DNA of 64,000 bases, taken from the NCBI GenBank assembly GCA_009760855.2, contig WPIO01000059.1, positions 2,619,167 through 2,683,166 of the forward strand, given 5' to 3'. Of the stretch, positions 1-11,950 are shown in pieces. The translations under genes were made by a program, and so were the position numbers. Under the pieces are notes generated by a model. It had not been told where the DNA came from. It saw only the letters and a program-made list of their open reading frames with translations, and ran no database searches. Numbering within the stretch: the first letter of the stretch is position 1; each line of letters begins with the position of its first letter. Source of the stretch: Cristatella mucedo. Lineage: Eukaryota; Bryozoa; Phylactolaemata; Cristatellidae.

Positions 1-13
1 AGTAGAATAGATG

Positions 14-235
14 TAATAATAATAATAATAAAAACAATAGTACACTTGATAAAGAGCCCTCAGAGAACTCAATCTCTTTCTAGGCGCTTTAGATTTGCTG
101 CAAAGGAAATACGATCGAATGGTGGGTGGTATTTTTTTTTATTCTTGATAAACAACATGAATAACATGGTTAGGGGTGACATGCACAGGGTCAGCATGCA
201 AGTGTTGTTAGTGGCAGCATGCACATTGTCTTTGC
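14..235 (-). mobile_element. LINE-A 3' end fragment
   Basis: The TAA-repeat tail, the conserved 3' block (AAGCGCC...AGAGATTAAGTTCTC...GGGCGCT read on the minus strand) and the 3' UTR of LINE-A are recognisable. Only the 3' UTR is kept. It abuts a LINE-B piece at about 238, so the two old insertions are joined. Confidence 0.75.
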
Positions 236-237
236 AT

Positions 238-330
238 AAGTATTGTGGAATTGAGTTCCACAGTCTAGGACCCGCAGAGCCAAAGCTCCTGTCGCCAACG
301 GTCTTTAAGTGGAGGAATGGAACAGCCTAG
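238..330 (-). mobile_element. LINE-B C-terminal coding fragment
   Basis: On the minus strand it encodes the end of a non-LTR reverse transcriptase protein, with the RLWNSIPQ-like stretch shared with the copy at 1321-1850. It is a short degraded remnant. Confidence 0.55.
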
Positions 331-1320
331 TTGATTGTACATAGAGGACCTGAGGGCATGATTGAGAACGACGATCGGTCTGGCAGACGAGGCACTGACT
401 TGGTTTAAATCGTACTTGTACGATCGTGTTCAATCAGGAGAGGTAGGGCTGAGACTGACAGTGGCTTTCGGCAGCTCAGCCTGCTAGTTGATGAGGGCTG
501 GAATGCCGGCAGCCACTTTGGCTGTACATTGACTACATTTAGGTTGAGCAGCCTATGACAGCTGCAAGACTGGGCAATAGTTTGCTAGGACCTCTAGATC
601 ACAGACACGGCTTTTTAAGCTTTGGTCGTATGACGGCCGATTTGAAAGACTTGGGTGCAACCCCATGTGAGGGAATATGACTCTTGCAGCCTGCGAGCCT
701 GGGCAGAGACCTTGCAAGCTCTCAGACTGCCTACGCAGCCGCAAGCTCACGACCAGTGGAAGGGAAGACGATGACTCGGCAATCCTGCCCAAATCCATGG
801 CATCTGTGGAGACATCCATCTACCACAAACTGCCGCCAGCTGTCGGGCGGGTTCGGAACGAACGATGGCATAAGGGCTGCCGAAGGAGTACAACAGGGGA
901 GGGGAGGGCTAGATCCCTCGACGCCGGCAGCCGTCTAGTGTGTGGGGACAGGTCTTGGCCTTGAAATAAAGGTTTTGGTGTTGGAGCCAGCAGACTTGTT
1001 GCTCGGTCGCGCTACTCAGCCCGACGACAGGTCGTGCAGAGGGCTGTCACACCCCATTCAACTAATGAAGCACTAAAGCCTATGTCGTAGCTGAGCTAAG
1101 TTTCCGATGTTAAAGACTGAAGATGGGATTGTAAGAGTTATTGAGTTGTTTGTACTAGGCTTTATCATGCTAATCACTATGTCTGTAAGCACCATGGAAA
1201 TGCTCTTAAGTGAAGTGTGAGGTCGAAGTTAGCGACTATAAGCACTTGAAATTCTCGGTGGTGCCAGAAGGTACCAATATTGGCATGTTTTTCAGCAAAG
1301 AAGGCAAGCAACTAATCAGC
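331..1320. other. No recognisable gene
   Basis: Only short overlapping frames without familiar domains are present. No RNA gene or repeat was recognised. Confidence 0.4.
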
Positions 1321-1850
1321 TATGCAGCTGATATGGGGCGAGACCACTGAGCCTGATCAAGCAAATAATATTACGCTGACCCACAAGGCCCGCCACGGCT
1401 TGGCTCCTTCATACCTAGCTGAACTGCTGCATCAGTTTCAGCCTGTTTGCGCCCTCAGGTCCTGTGTGGACAATAAATTAGCTGTCTCCTTCCTCCGCCT
1501 AAAGACAGTTGGCGACAGAAGCTTTAGCTCTGCAGGTCCTAGACTGTGGAACTCGCTTCCACAATTCTTACGCAACGACATCTACTCTCCAACTGCCGAC
1601 TATGGCACATCTTTTTCAGCGGTCCTGAACTGCTACTTCTATGCTACTCACTACCTCAACTTCTCTCCTAACTCTGCTATGCTTCCCACTTTCTCTTTGT
1701 TGCGTGAGACGAAGTCTGTTGGCTACCGAATGCGTACCGAAAGCTGCTTAGGCTGTGAGTGCGCTATACAAAACTCTCCTGCGTAACACCCACATGGTCT
1801 TTATGACTTTGTGGAGTTACTGATGGAGATACATTACATTACATTAGACG
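1321..1850 (+). mobile_element. LINE-B 3' copy with ACATT-type tail
   Basis: This is the best LINE-B copy here. It encodes the C-terminal part of a non-LTR retrotransposon reverse transcriptase (a KARHGLAPSYL segment, then SSAGPRLWNSLP), typical of the region after the palm and thumb. A conserved 3' UTR follows (ACACCCACATGG, CTTTATGACTTTGTGGAG) and then a short ACATT repeat tail near 1830-1850. It is 5' truncated and lies just upstream of the first visible GNMT exon. Confidence 0.75.
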
Positions 1851-2028
1851 TCATTAGACGCCCTTGGTTTATGCTTCTCTTTCAGCAAGTTGTCCAGCTC
1901 CCAGGGAGAGATCTAGTTATCTTAGTTCCATGCAAACGATTTACTACAAATATTAACGTTATTGCACTTCAACTCTTCATTATTAATTAGTAGCTTTGAC
2001 CAACTCTGTATTCTGCCTGTTCTTTCAG

Positions 2029-5000
2029 GGTGGATTCAATAATGCTGGTTGAAAATGGTTTCAAAGTGGTCAGCTGTGACGCTAGTGACAAGATGCTGAA
2101 GTACGCTCTCGAAGAGCGCTGGAGACGTCGAAAGGATCCACTGTTTGATGCTTGGAGTATGTCGGCGACAGATGCAGGCCCCAGCTAGTCATTAGGGTGC
2201 CGTGCCTTTGCTGTCAATGGCTGTCTTGTTACCTTTGATCTTCTCACCCTCAGCTGTACTGGTGTGCTTCATTTTCATTAACTTTAGATATAGACACTAG
2301 CATGTTCACATTAAGTGTCGGAGATCATTGTTTAGCTTTTCTATTCTTTCACTTTATAAGAATATACGAGACAGAAGCATTTGATCTGCAGGACCTAGAC
2401 TGTGTAACTCACTACCGCATCACTTACAAAGCAACAGATTGTCTACGGCAAACTCTGACACGTTCTTTCCAGATAATGGCCCGGCTACTTTCATAAATTC
2501 AATGCCTTGACTTCTGTCCTGACTCAGCTATACTCAAACCTCTCTGCTGCACGACATGCTGTCAGTTGGCTAGTGTGTATGCGCCGAAATCCACTTATGC
2601 TTGGAGTATACTATCAAAAACTATCCAGCGTAAAACCCACTTTGTCTTATTGACTTTATAGAGTTACTGAACGATTTACATAAATAAATGTATACACATA
2701 ATAATAATAATAATAATAATAATACATTTGTATAGAGTTCTCAGAGAACTTAATCTTTTTCTCGGCGTTTTACATATGCTGTACATTGTCACTCGGCATT
2801 GTACATATGCTGTACATTGTCAACTTGATCATGGTTAGTAGCAACAGTGATGATACTAAAAGCAATAATAATTGTAAGGCTGTTTGGTGGTTTGCTGAGC
2901 AGAATTAATTAATTTGATAATTTCATAATGATTTTGGTGTATCTGTGCAATGTTGTGGAGATTGCTGAACTGGCAGCTGGGTTTGTCTGTCGTGACCGGC
3001 ACACCTGCCACATTATACGCCTACTCGCTGATCTCCACACTGGCTTCCGTCAGGCAACACATTGGCTTCAAGGTCCCGATGCTTGCTTTTAGGTCCCTTT
3101 GTGATTTTGCTTGAGCTCACACATGGTAGACTCGGTTGGGATGGCCTCTACCATCAAGTCACTAATGCTCTCTCTCTCAGATTGCAGGTTAATAGTAATA
3201 ATAATAATAATAATGCACTTGATAAAGCACCCTCAGAGAACTTAATTTCTTTCTAGGCGCTTTACATTTGCTGCAAATGGAAATGCAAGTGAATGGTAAG
3301 TAAAATCATGCTTGAAAAAAAATGAATAATATGGTGGTTAGGGGTGACATGCAAAGGGTCAGCATGCAAATGTGGTTAGTGGCAGCATGCACAGTGTCAG
3401 CACGCATAAGCACATCAAGGACGGATCACAGGGACCCACTAAATGCTGTCCTAAATAGGTGTGTTTTTAGGTTCCTTTTAAATGTGGTCGGGTCGGGGGA
3501 TGTTCTGACGCAGGTCGGGAGGGAGTTCCAGGCTTTGGGAGCATACGAACTAAATGCACGGTCTCCAAAGGATTTAAGGTTTGTACGAGGTATTTGTAGA
3601 CTGTTGGATTCCGAAAAGCGGGTGGTACGATGCTTGGCCTGATGGGGTAATATATCTGAGAGATAGGTTGGAGCCCTAGAATGAAGGGACCTAAAAGTGA
3701 GCGACAAAACCTTGAAGTCAATCCGTTGCTTGACTGGTAGCCACTGCAGGTCGGCGAGAAGTGGTGTGATGTGGCAACTGCGATGCTCACGACAGACAAG
3801 CCTAGCTGCAGAGTTTTGCACCAGCTGCAATCGCCTGATCGCACATGCTGATAGGCCAGTAAGCAGTGAGTTGCAGAAGTGGAGACGGGATGTCACGAAT
3901 GCATGGACCAACTTGGACGTGATATCTTTATCTAAACAATCCCGAATTTTAGCAATGTTATGGAGCTGAAAATAGGCGGATTTGACTGTGGAGCTGATAT
4001 GGTCGTCAAACGAGAGGTCGCTTTGGAATATGACACCTAGATTTCGAGCTGATGCAACAGGAGATATGCTGGCAGAGCCAATTTTGAGAGTCAGCCTTTC
4101 CAATCTCTGAATCACACTGGGTTTGCCCATAACTAGGAAGTTAGTTTTATCATCGTTTAGTTTTAGAAAATAAAGGGTGTGTGGACCTCAAATCAATGTC
4201 GATTTTGATTCAGAGTCACAGCAAGTCTGTAATTCTCAACCGATCGCCATCACGACACCTCCCTCCTGGGGTGCTGAGAAATAATTGATATTAGTCATTG
4301 TTAAATGTGTTACCTTATCCCTCAATTGGTTTAGTAGCTCTACAGAAAGGTAACTTTTCTACGGTTTTTGTGCAAACCAATGTTGTAAATATACTGTAAT
4401 AATAATAGTAATCATAATTCATTTGTATAGCACTCTCAGACAACTGAATCACTCTCTAGTTGTATAGCGCCCCAAGAGAACTTAATCTCTATTCAGGCGC
4501 TTTACATATGCCTTGGGGCTCGAGTCCACGACCTCAGCCAGACCTTGGCCGGGGCGAGCGCCTTAACCGCTGGGCCAATCCAGCTCTAGGCACGTAGGAC
4601 ACTTAGGCACAGATGCTGTATATAAAGCATTACCAAATGTTTGGTGGTAAGCATCCGCAAGTAACAAATGCCCTGCAACTGCTATAGAAGTAATGTAATT
4701 GTGGGGCCTAAGTGCATGCCTGGTAACATCACTGTAGACGATGGTGTGCCATGACGATTTTCAGGGAATGCTATTGATAATCCTTCTGTGGCACGGATTG
4801 CAGTCAGCTGCTGTTTTGGTGGTAGTAGAAAGTCAACCGTAGGTTGGCTTTCATTTGGCTGGCATCTCGACCAGTCGATAAGCTGATCTATTGATTGTTA
4901 GCCACAATTTAACATATAAAGCATATTTCCTGTTGTTTTTGTAGTAATCAAGGAAGCTAATTGGCTGTCACTGAAGCAGGACATGGAGAGCATCTCAGAC

Positions 5001-8000
5001 AAGCCAGAGGCCGGATTCGATGCTGTCATCTGCATGGGCAATTCATTTGCTCATCTGCCCGACTTTGACGGTCGGTACTGTGCAGGCAGGCAGGGAGCTC
5101 CTTGAGCTTCGTGCTGCTTGTGCTGCCTGCTGCTCTCCAGCTGCTGCCAGTCGTACAACTTGAGTTCCTGCGCTAAGCATTAAGCATTATATACTCTCAC
5201 GTCATCGTCGTTGTCCTCACTGGTATTCTGGTGTACTTGGGAAGTTGATGTGACGAAGTAGTTGCCCGGCATTTGTATCAGCTTCTGAGCTCAAAATTTG
5301 GGATTTACTCTCCAGGATACTGTAAAGTATTCAAATAACCAAACATAAACGGACCAATCACCGTCAAGCGTGATACAAGCAAAAATGGTAACATTTACTA
5401 TCGGTTTGTGTTCAGCTCCACAGTCAAGTCTACCTACGTTCAACTACATGACATTACAAACATTTGGGCTTCCTGTGTAGGCCTCGATTTCTTTAAACCT
5501 AGTTCCAGTTACATGTAAAGCATCAAAACTTGAAACAATTGGTGTTTTTAGCATTTTTTCTGTGCAAAGTTGAGATATTATCCCTCTGAGCATGCATATT
5601 TTTGTCTTGCAATTCGTTTACCTGTAGGCTGACTGAGATAAAGGCCTTTTAGAAGGTAGTGCAGCTGTTTGGTGTTACAGGCGAGCAGCTCAACCACCGA
5701 GTGGCCTTTGAAAACTTCTTCTCAGTCCTGAGACCCGGCGGCATTCTGCTGATTGATCACAGGAACTATGACTACATTCTCAGTGCAGGCATGTGCCCTC
5801 AGGGCAAGAACATCTACTACCCAGTGAGTGATCACACGATCACATGCATAGTGTTAGGCTATTTCAGCCTGGCCGAAAAAGATGCACCCACTTAGCGAAT
5901 GACTTTGATGCCTGCACCTTAATAATAATAACAATAATGCACTTGATAAAGCGGCCTCAGAGAACTTAATCTCTCTCTAGGACCTTGATGTAGCATCGTT
6001 CTTCATCTGTTTATAATTTAATCAGAAGTGAGAGCAGGCAAGGTCTTGGTGCTCTGAAATACTAGGGAAGCACTGTCAGGCAGAGCAGTATCGCCGGGAT
6101 ACTGCTCCAACAATAAGTACCGAATGCTGGGGACCAGTTGGCAGGTAATTTCCAAGAATCAACCCACATGTTTGTTCATTCCTATCAGCTTGGTAGGTGC
6201 TTGCCTCGAAACAAGGTCAGGGTGAATGGATTTGATGACTGAGGTCGTGAATTCGAAACCTGTGGTGTGTGTGTGTGTGAAGCACCTGAATAGAGATTAA
6301 GTTCTCATAAGGCTCTAAACAAATGAGTTATATCTTGATTATATTTGATATACCACATTAGGCACCGCGAATGGCCTAGAAAAGCCTACGACTGGCTCTT
6401 TGTGGCAACATCATCAAACTGGTCGATAGAAAATCTTGAACCTAGCCTTAAGAAGTCTCTCTGAAATATACCTGTGTCTGATCGGGGCTTACAAATCAGG
6501 ATCGCCCGCTCATCACGAAACCTTGTCGTAGTGCTGAATCGCATCACGAAACCTTGCCGTGGTGCTGAGTCTCTTGTGCTGAGTGTGCTGTGTACGGTAG
6601 CTTGTTCACAGCATTTGTAGTTTCAGTGTCTACTCATGCACTGCAGTATTAATTTGCTTCAGCTCGTGGAGCACACTGCACAAGCAGACTCTCCTCCTAA
6701 GGCAGCTGCTAGATAACCATAGGGCTCCCAATGGCAGGAGTGAGCTTGCCACGAAATAGCCAATCAGAAGGTAGGCCACGCTCGTTTGGCCCACTGGTCA
6801 AGGTGCTTGCCCCTACCAAGGTCTGGCTGAGGTCGTGGGCTCGAGCCCCGTGGCATACGTGAAGCATCTGAATAGAGATTAAGTTCTCTTACGATGGTAT
6901 ACACATGAGTTTTATATTGGTGGTAATGCATAGGTAATACTACATAATAAAAATACATTTCTACCGTGCAAAGAAAAGTAAATATCATATAGTCCTACTA
7001 ACCGACGGGCCTGGATGTCATCTTGTGTGCTTTAGCATGCTGACCGAATCGTGATACTTGTGAAAATTGCAGCTGTTTAGCAGGTCCATGATATAGGGAG
7101 GCTAGCTGGCCCGGTTTGTCAGATCAGATGTCATAGCATGAGAGCACGCTGGCATAGTCGCATGAAATTTGGTGGGTAAACTTGGCACTGGGTTCTCTGT
7201 AATTTTGAATCAGAACTGCAGTTTTTCGGAGGATTTTGTGGAAATTGTAGCTATCGTAGTTCGAATGTGTAATAAGGCTGGCTGGGCCGGGCCATTTGAG
7301 GCCATAGCACTAGAAAGCGCTAGCAAAATGGCATGAAATGTGGTGGGCCAACCCGCAACACTATTCTGTATAATTTGGAATGACCGAATGTAGGTGGATA
7401 CATATGTGATGATTTTCTTCAGTAGATCGTTCACTTTTGTGATTGTTGTTCCAGAGCAGCCACATTAAAGATATCACGTGCTCAAATCTCTTTGTGAATG
7501 GCAAGCCATGGATGGTGACTCTTGATTACGTTATGGACATTAGCTCTGTTAATGAAAAAACCTTGAAAGAATTGCGAATTGATCCCGAAGAGAAAGGGTA
7601 AGTGTGGCACAGTGCATCGGATGGCTGTAATAGCTATAATGACTTAGGCTGTTGGTTTGGAGATTTGATCGAATTATAGATAATTCTAGTGGCTAAGCAT
7701 TTCCTTTATATTGATGGTATTTTGAACCATGTAGACTGCTTCCGATATGAGAGTTGGCATTGTGCTGCTGTCACATAAGACACAAGGCCAGTTGACTGTA
7801 TATTGGCAGGCTAGGTGTGGCTATGGACTTTGGGCATTTGTAAGGGTTGCATACTTGATGTTGCAGTGAATGGAAGTTCCGCCTCTCATACTACCCGCAC
7901 CGACTGGATGCATTCAGCAAGCTTCTGGAGTCGGTGTTTGGTCAAACCGCACATCACGAACTCTATGGTGACTTCAAGCCTGTTGAACAGAATCCAACGC

Positions 8001-8041
8001 CGTGCTACTACATCCATGTCATCCAGAAGCCTTTCAACTGA
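2029..8041 (+). CDS. GNMT: Glycine N-methyltransferase, five exons, 5' end missing
   Basis: GNMT transfers a methyl group from S-adenosylmethionine to glycine, giving sarcosine, in the cytosol; it buffers the SAM/SAH ratio. Exons read as 2029-2156, 4945-5070, 5681-5823, 7455-7597 and 7867-8041, each bounded by AG/GT and with compatible phases, ending at TGA 8039-8041. Family landmarks in order are [66 protein letters not shown] and YGDFKP. The exons give about 237 residues against about 295 for vertebrate enzymes. The N-terminal roughly 60 residues, including the Gly-rich SAM motif, are not seen and probably lie left of the window, or were displaced by the LINE-B region. Introns carry LINE and SINE remnants but no exon is broken, so the gene looks functional. 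Homology is by recognition. Confidence 0.93.
2370..2665 (+). mobile_element. Degenerate LINE-B fragment in GNMT intron
   Basis: The order of short LINE-B landmarks is kept: GCAGGACCTAGACTGTG, CTGACTCAGCTATAC, a CACCCACATGG-like block and TGACTTTATAGAGTTAC. The coding frame is gone. Confidence 0.55.
2700..2790 (-). mobile_element. LINE-A tail fragment
   Basis: An (ATA)n tract is followed by the diverged LINE-A 3' block. Only the end of the element remains. Confidence 0.55.
3190..4175 (-). mobile_element. LINE-A, CR1/L2-like non-LTR retrotransposon, 3' kilobase
   Basis: This is the longest LINE-A copy and the reference for the others. On the minus strand, 4130-3426 is an uninterrupted frame of 234 codons matching the C-terminal part of CR1/L2-type reverse transcriptases: [35 protein letters not shown], then [15 protein letters not shown]. 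The frame extends upstream to about 4175, where the copy is 5' truncated. A 3' UTR of about 200 bp, the block AAGCGCCTAG..AGATTAAGTTCTC and a TAA-type tail at 3190-3215 follow. The endonuclease and the catalytic core of the polymerase are absent. The copy lies antisense in a GNMT intron. Confidence 0.85.
4397..4592 (-). mobile_element. SINE-2, tRNA-derived, next to a LINE-A tail
   Basis: Read on the minus strand, the head is tRNA-like: an A-box-like TGGCCCAGCGGTTAAGGCG and a B-box-like GGACTCGAGCCC. The tail AAGCGCCTGAATAGAGATTA matches the 3' end of LINE-A. A diverged LINE-A tail (4397-4455) adjoins it. Confidence 0.75.
5412..5485 (+). mobile_element. Short LINE-A internal fragment
   Basis: The codons for SSTVKS and following residues match LINE-A just downstream of its DDHI segment. 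It is a short remnant in a GNMT intron. Confidence 0.4.
5922..5985 (-). mobile_element. LINE-A tail fragment
   Basis: An AATAATAATAACAATAATG tail and the first 40 bp of the conserved 3' block are present. It lies just after GNMT exon 3. Confidence 0.6.
6187..6330 (+). mobile_element. SINE-2 copy
   Basis: A diverged tRNA-like head has a B-box-like TTCGAAACC, preceded by GGTCGTGAA. A (GT)n stretch and the LINE-A-like tail CCTGAATAGAGATTAAGTTC follow. Confidence 0.65.
6780..6930 (+). mobile_element. SINE-2 copy
   Basis: The head reads TGGCCCACTGGTCAAGGTGC (A box) and GGGCTCGAGCCC (B box), followed by TGAATAGAGATTAAGTTCTC. This copy shows the composite tRNA head and LINE tail clearly. Confidence 0.75.
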
Positions 8042-8384
8042 GAGCCCTCATATGACTGTGGCTGTTTGTAGCAATATGTTTGAATCGCTTACTTGTTTAT
8101 ATATTTTGACCTGAATGGGCCTTAGTTGTGCAAGGAAGGTAAAGATTCTTAGCACAGCTGGTGTGAGGAATTTTTTGCTGTAATTGACATTTTTTGTTTC
8201 GAAATTATTCTTAGCCTACCGTTGCTGAAGTAGCCTAGGCCCGACTAGCAATGGCCCCTCGTCGATTACGGACTGCTGATGCATGGTTTATCATGTTTAT
8301 TGTAATCATAAGGAAATATAAAGCACATTCGTACTAGATAATGTTCTTATAATTATTAATTCATAGTAATCGGTTTCTGCAATT

Positions 8385-8440
8385 ATAATAATAATACATT
8401 TATTTTTATAGCATCCCCAGAGAACTGAATGTATATAAAT
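8385..8440 (-). mobile_element. LINE-A tail fragment
   Basis: An ATAATAATAATAC tail and a diverged block (CCAGAGAACTGAAT) are present. Confidence 0.4.
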
Positions 8441-8529
8441 GTATATATGCATACGTATTTTTCAACATAAGCAACATATGTAGGGAGGGGAGAGTCACCT
8501 GAGAGTTGCAAAGCCTTGCACCTACGTTG

Positions 8530-8850
8530 GCTACATGTGAATGTATTTATAAGCTGGAACACAGTTGGTGCAAGACTCTGAAGTCAGGCTTGTCTGTCTT
8601 GAGCGTCTCAGTTGCCACATTAAACCGCTTCTCAGGAGCTATCAGAACTTGCTTCCCAGTCAGCCTGCACATTGTACCATTCTCTGTTCTGAAAATTGTG
8701 TAGTCATGCCACGATCAAACCTTAACTGCTTTGTGTACCGTTCCTGCAGTTCGTATGCTTCCGAAGCCCGGAAATCACTAGCAACTGACTTTACATCCCG
8801 TGACCCGACGGCATTGAAAAAAGGAGCTAAAAAGCGCACCATTGCGTCGT
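8530..8850 (+). mobile_element. Degenerate LINE-A coding fragment
   Basis: Pieces of the LINE-A C-terminal protein are recognisable in changing frames (WCKTL, VCLERLSCHIKPLL, YRSCSSYASEARKSL). The fragment contains several frame breaks. Confidence 0.6.
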
Positions 8851-9554
8851 GGCATGTGCTGGTTTTTTTCCAGCTGTCCTGCATGTGCTAATGTGTGCTG
8901 ACACTATTTCTCTGGGAGTACTATGCAAGTGCAATCTTATTAGTATTAATGGCAAGCTTATGCGTATGTGACCTAACTGATAGGCACTTGGCTCGCATAT
9001 ACATAGCGAGCAGGCTCGTTGGTGGTCGTACCGATAAGTCATTTTGGAGAAATAAGAAGAGAGGACAGTTCTCTGTTTGGCTGACGTACAGGGAGAAAGT
9101 GCTCAGCAGGAGATGCTGCAGGTCACGTGACCAGCCTATAGTGGCAGACCGGCGTTGTGGCTGCCGGGTGCAACGAATCACTGAAATCCACTCTGAGCGA
9201 AATCGACGAGAATTCGGCGGTGCGAAGTTCGTGCTTCGAGTGACCGTTGCAGTACGCTGTCGTTATAATGAACCCACCAAATTGCATGCCATTTGGCTTA
9301 CATGTTAGTATACAAGTGGACTGCAAAGTCGCTTGCCTGTACCGAAATCCCCATCTTGAATATACCCCAAATCCATAGGAAATCGGCTGCACGACGCTTG
9401 CACTTTTGATGGGATCAGCTGCAACCGACTGCCCACTCGTAACTAAGTATTGAATAAAACGTGCGCGAGCAACGGCGGCGTGAGATTCTGTGAGCACACG
9501 CGGTGTTGCGGTCTTTCGGTCTTTCGTGCCTGAGCTGTAGGTATTCATTTGGTT
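8851..9554. other. No recognisable gene
   Basis: Frames of up to 141 codons on both strands overlap one another and show no known motif, so none is called. Confidence 0.35.
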
Positions 9555-9690
9555 TGTTTTTCAAGCATGATTTTACTTACCATTCAGTTGCATTTCACTT
9601 TACAGCAAATGTAAAGCGCCTAGAGAGAGATTAAGTTCTCTGAGGGCGCTTTATCAATTGAATAATAATAATAATTATTATTATTAGGTC
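9555..9690 (+). mobile_element. LINE-A 3' end fragment
   Basis: The 3' UTR end, the block GCGCCTAGAGAGAGATTAAG and the tail (AATAATAAT then TTATTATTA) are well preserved. Confidence 0.75.
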
Positions 9691-10569
9691 ACGGCGCGAC
9701 TATGACGTCATGGAGCTATGAGTAAAACTATGACGTCAGGACGCGATTGTGCAGCCTGGCCTGCTTACAATTGTGCTCTTGGGAGGGGACCGGGTAGTCG
9801 TCGTCCGGTCCGTCGGAACGTTCGAACTCGCCGTCATACGGTGCAGCTGTTGGCCGTGTTGGTTTGAGGTCACACTTGCTGTTTTTGACCTTGCATTCTC
9901 CGAAGACATGCGAATCAAAGTATATAAGCTATTTCTCGGCCTAACACGATCGTGAATGTCAAGCTGACGGAGGCTATCTCTCAATTAGATGGCAGCAGTG
10001 ACATGGTGGAATGCTTTCATATATTTAAGGTTGCTGCAAAGTTGCAGCTTTCAGAGACACTATATCTTTATTTATAAATTTTATAAATGAATAGCTTCAT
10101 AGGTTTAAGCTAGCAAGTTCGTGTCCTAAGTTTTGACCAGCTTGTGTTATATTAGCAACATACTATATCTGCTTAGCGCCAGCCGCAGGGTCGCACTCAC
10201 TGACTCAAAGTACAGAGTCCAGCTGGCTCATTCAAACCGAAAACACCTTGTCAGGGCGGCAGCGCCTCTTGCTGACGTACAGCAATACTCTACCAATACT
10301 AGCAACCTAGTCATCAGACAACTTTGGAATGATTGATTTAGAAGCAGGCAAAGGTGCTCAGCTGGATCAACAGAAGGCCCCACTATGAGAGAGAGGAAGG
10401 GCAAATCTAGCCACCGCCGATGCCTGGGGAAGCTTACCTGGCTAAGCAGCTGCAAATGCAGCGCCGGCCTGCACCAGAAAAGTGACACGGCAGCAGCAGC
10501 GGCCTGCCTGTAGTGCGGCAGCATGGTATCAGCTGCCGTCTGAGCCAAGCAGTGAAATGTAAGGCTTTT
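9691..10569. other. No recognisable gene
   Basis: The sequence has mixed composition. Two TGACGTCA-like sites (ATGACGTCATGG at about 9702 and TATGACGTCAGG at about 9729) lie 27 bp apart, but nothing ties them to a gene. Confidence 0.35.
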
Positions 10570-10845
10570 CTCCTGCTGCCGACTATGGCTCATCCTTTTC
10601 AGCGGTCCTGAGCTGCTACTTCTATGCTACTCACTACCTCAGCTGCTCTCCTGACTCTGCTATGCTTCCCACTTTCTCTTTGTTTCGTGAGACGAAGCCT
10701 GTTGGCTACCGAATGCGTACCGAAAGCCGCTTAGGCTGTGAGTTCGCTATACAAAACTCTCCTGCGTAACACCCACATGGTCTTTATGACTTTGTGGAGT
10801 TACAGGCGGAGATACATTACATTAAATTACATTACATTTTGCAGC
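10570..10845 (+). mobile_element. LINE-B 3' copy
   Basis: It closely matches 1590-1850, including ACACCCACATGGTCTTTATG and the ACATT-type tail. It forms the left, plus-strand arm flanking an A+T-rich virus-like piece. Confidence 0.75.
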
Positions 10846-10979
10846 TGAGCCTCCGATGTCGGCCTAATTAGCCAATCGGACACGGGAACTGGGCTGGAAC
10901 ATTCAAATCCTTCCGAAATTCTTCCATTGACTTCACCTCCGACCCTACAGCATCTCCGTTTGCTGTTAGACCGTAGGGC

Positions 10980-11615
10980 GTACGAAATTAATTGGGTGCG
11001 ATCAGCTAAATAATCTTTTAACTAATCTCAATCCTAATCTTTTAACTCTTATCATTTGGATCTACTGGGTCATAAATAATTACAGCGAAATTCCAAGCAA
11101 TAATTAAATTTCATTGAGTAGTATTTCCAGCTTTGTTAATAAAATTGTTATTCATGTAATATCTCTACTAATTAAATCGAGAAAGTCCGCCCATCCTTCC
11201 CTTTGGAATGTGGCAAGATGGCAACCAGTACTTCCGGGAGTGACGAGTAATAGACGTGTAATTCTTCTATGACAAAGTGAAAGCGATTCCACGGGCGCTG
11301 AGCTCTAGAAACAGTGGGAACATCGTAACAAGCGATGGATAGGGCGGATTTAATAAGGTCAAGTCTCCATATGAACGGCATCTGAAGCATTTACAGGGTT
11401 TGCTTGATCAATTATTATTCTATGGTTATTCATGTCTAAAACCCCATCTTCAGTAGTTTCTCTTGATACTTTTAACTATCGATGTACTATCTGTTATTAA
11501 TTATAACACACTGGATATCGTACCAAAGTTGTTCATCACCGATGGTCTTAATGCTGATAGAGGTGTAGTAAAACCAGCAGGATTGCCTTTAGAATCAAAT
11601 GCTAATATGTTATGT
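10980..11615 (-). pseudogene. Detached fragment of a virus-like fibre gene
   Basis: This A+T-rich island reads on the minus strand as pieces of a fibre protein of the kind found at 52-54 kb and 61.5 kb. About 11600-11480 gives codons for AFDSKGNPAGFTTPLSALRP. About 11450-11375 gives LDMNNHRIIIDQANPVNASD, the stalk unit (MNxxxI..(N/D)..NPVN.SDAV). About 11150-11040 gives a diverged repeat ending DPVDPNDKS. Stops interrupt all pieces and a more GC-rich stretch (about 11180-11375) lies between them. The match to the 52-62 kb genes is in motif order, not in base identity. It is probably another old integration or a transposed piece. Confidence 0.6.
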
Positions 11616-11950
11616 TAAGTAACTCCGCCTGTAACTCCACAAAGTCATAAAGACCATGTGGGTGTTACGCAGGAGAGTTTTGTATGGCGCACTCACCGCC
11701 TAAGCGGCTTTCGGTACGCATTCGGTCGCCAGCAGACTTCACCTCACGCAACAAAGAGAAAGTGGGAAGCATAGCAGAGTCAGGAGAGCAGTTGAGGTAG
11801 TGAGTAGCATAGAAGTAGCAGGTCAGCTGACCGCTGACAAGGATGAGCCATAGTCTGCGGTGGCGGCAGGAGAAGTGGAAGCGAGTTCCACAGTCTAGGA
11901 CCTGCAGAGCTAAAGCTGCTGTCGCTAACACAAAGCAAGCATTGGAGCGC
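11616..11950 (-). mobile_element. LINE-B 3' copy, inverted relative to 10570-10845
   Basis: On the minus strand it carries SSAGPRLWNSLP, the CACTTTCTCTTTG stretch and the 3' UTR with CTTTATGACTTTGTGGAG. It forms the right arm of the inverted pair. Confidence 0.75.

Noticed and set aside
9123-9548. 141-codon minus frame at 9.1-9.5 kb
   Set aside because: It overlaps an equally long plus frame, has no known motif, and lies between LINE fragments.
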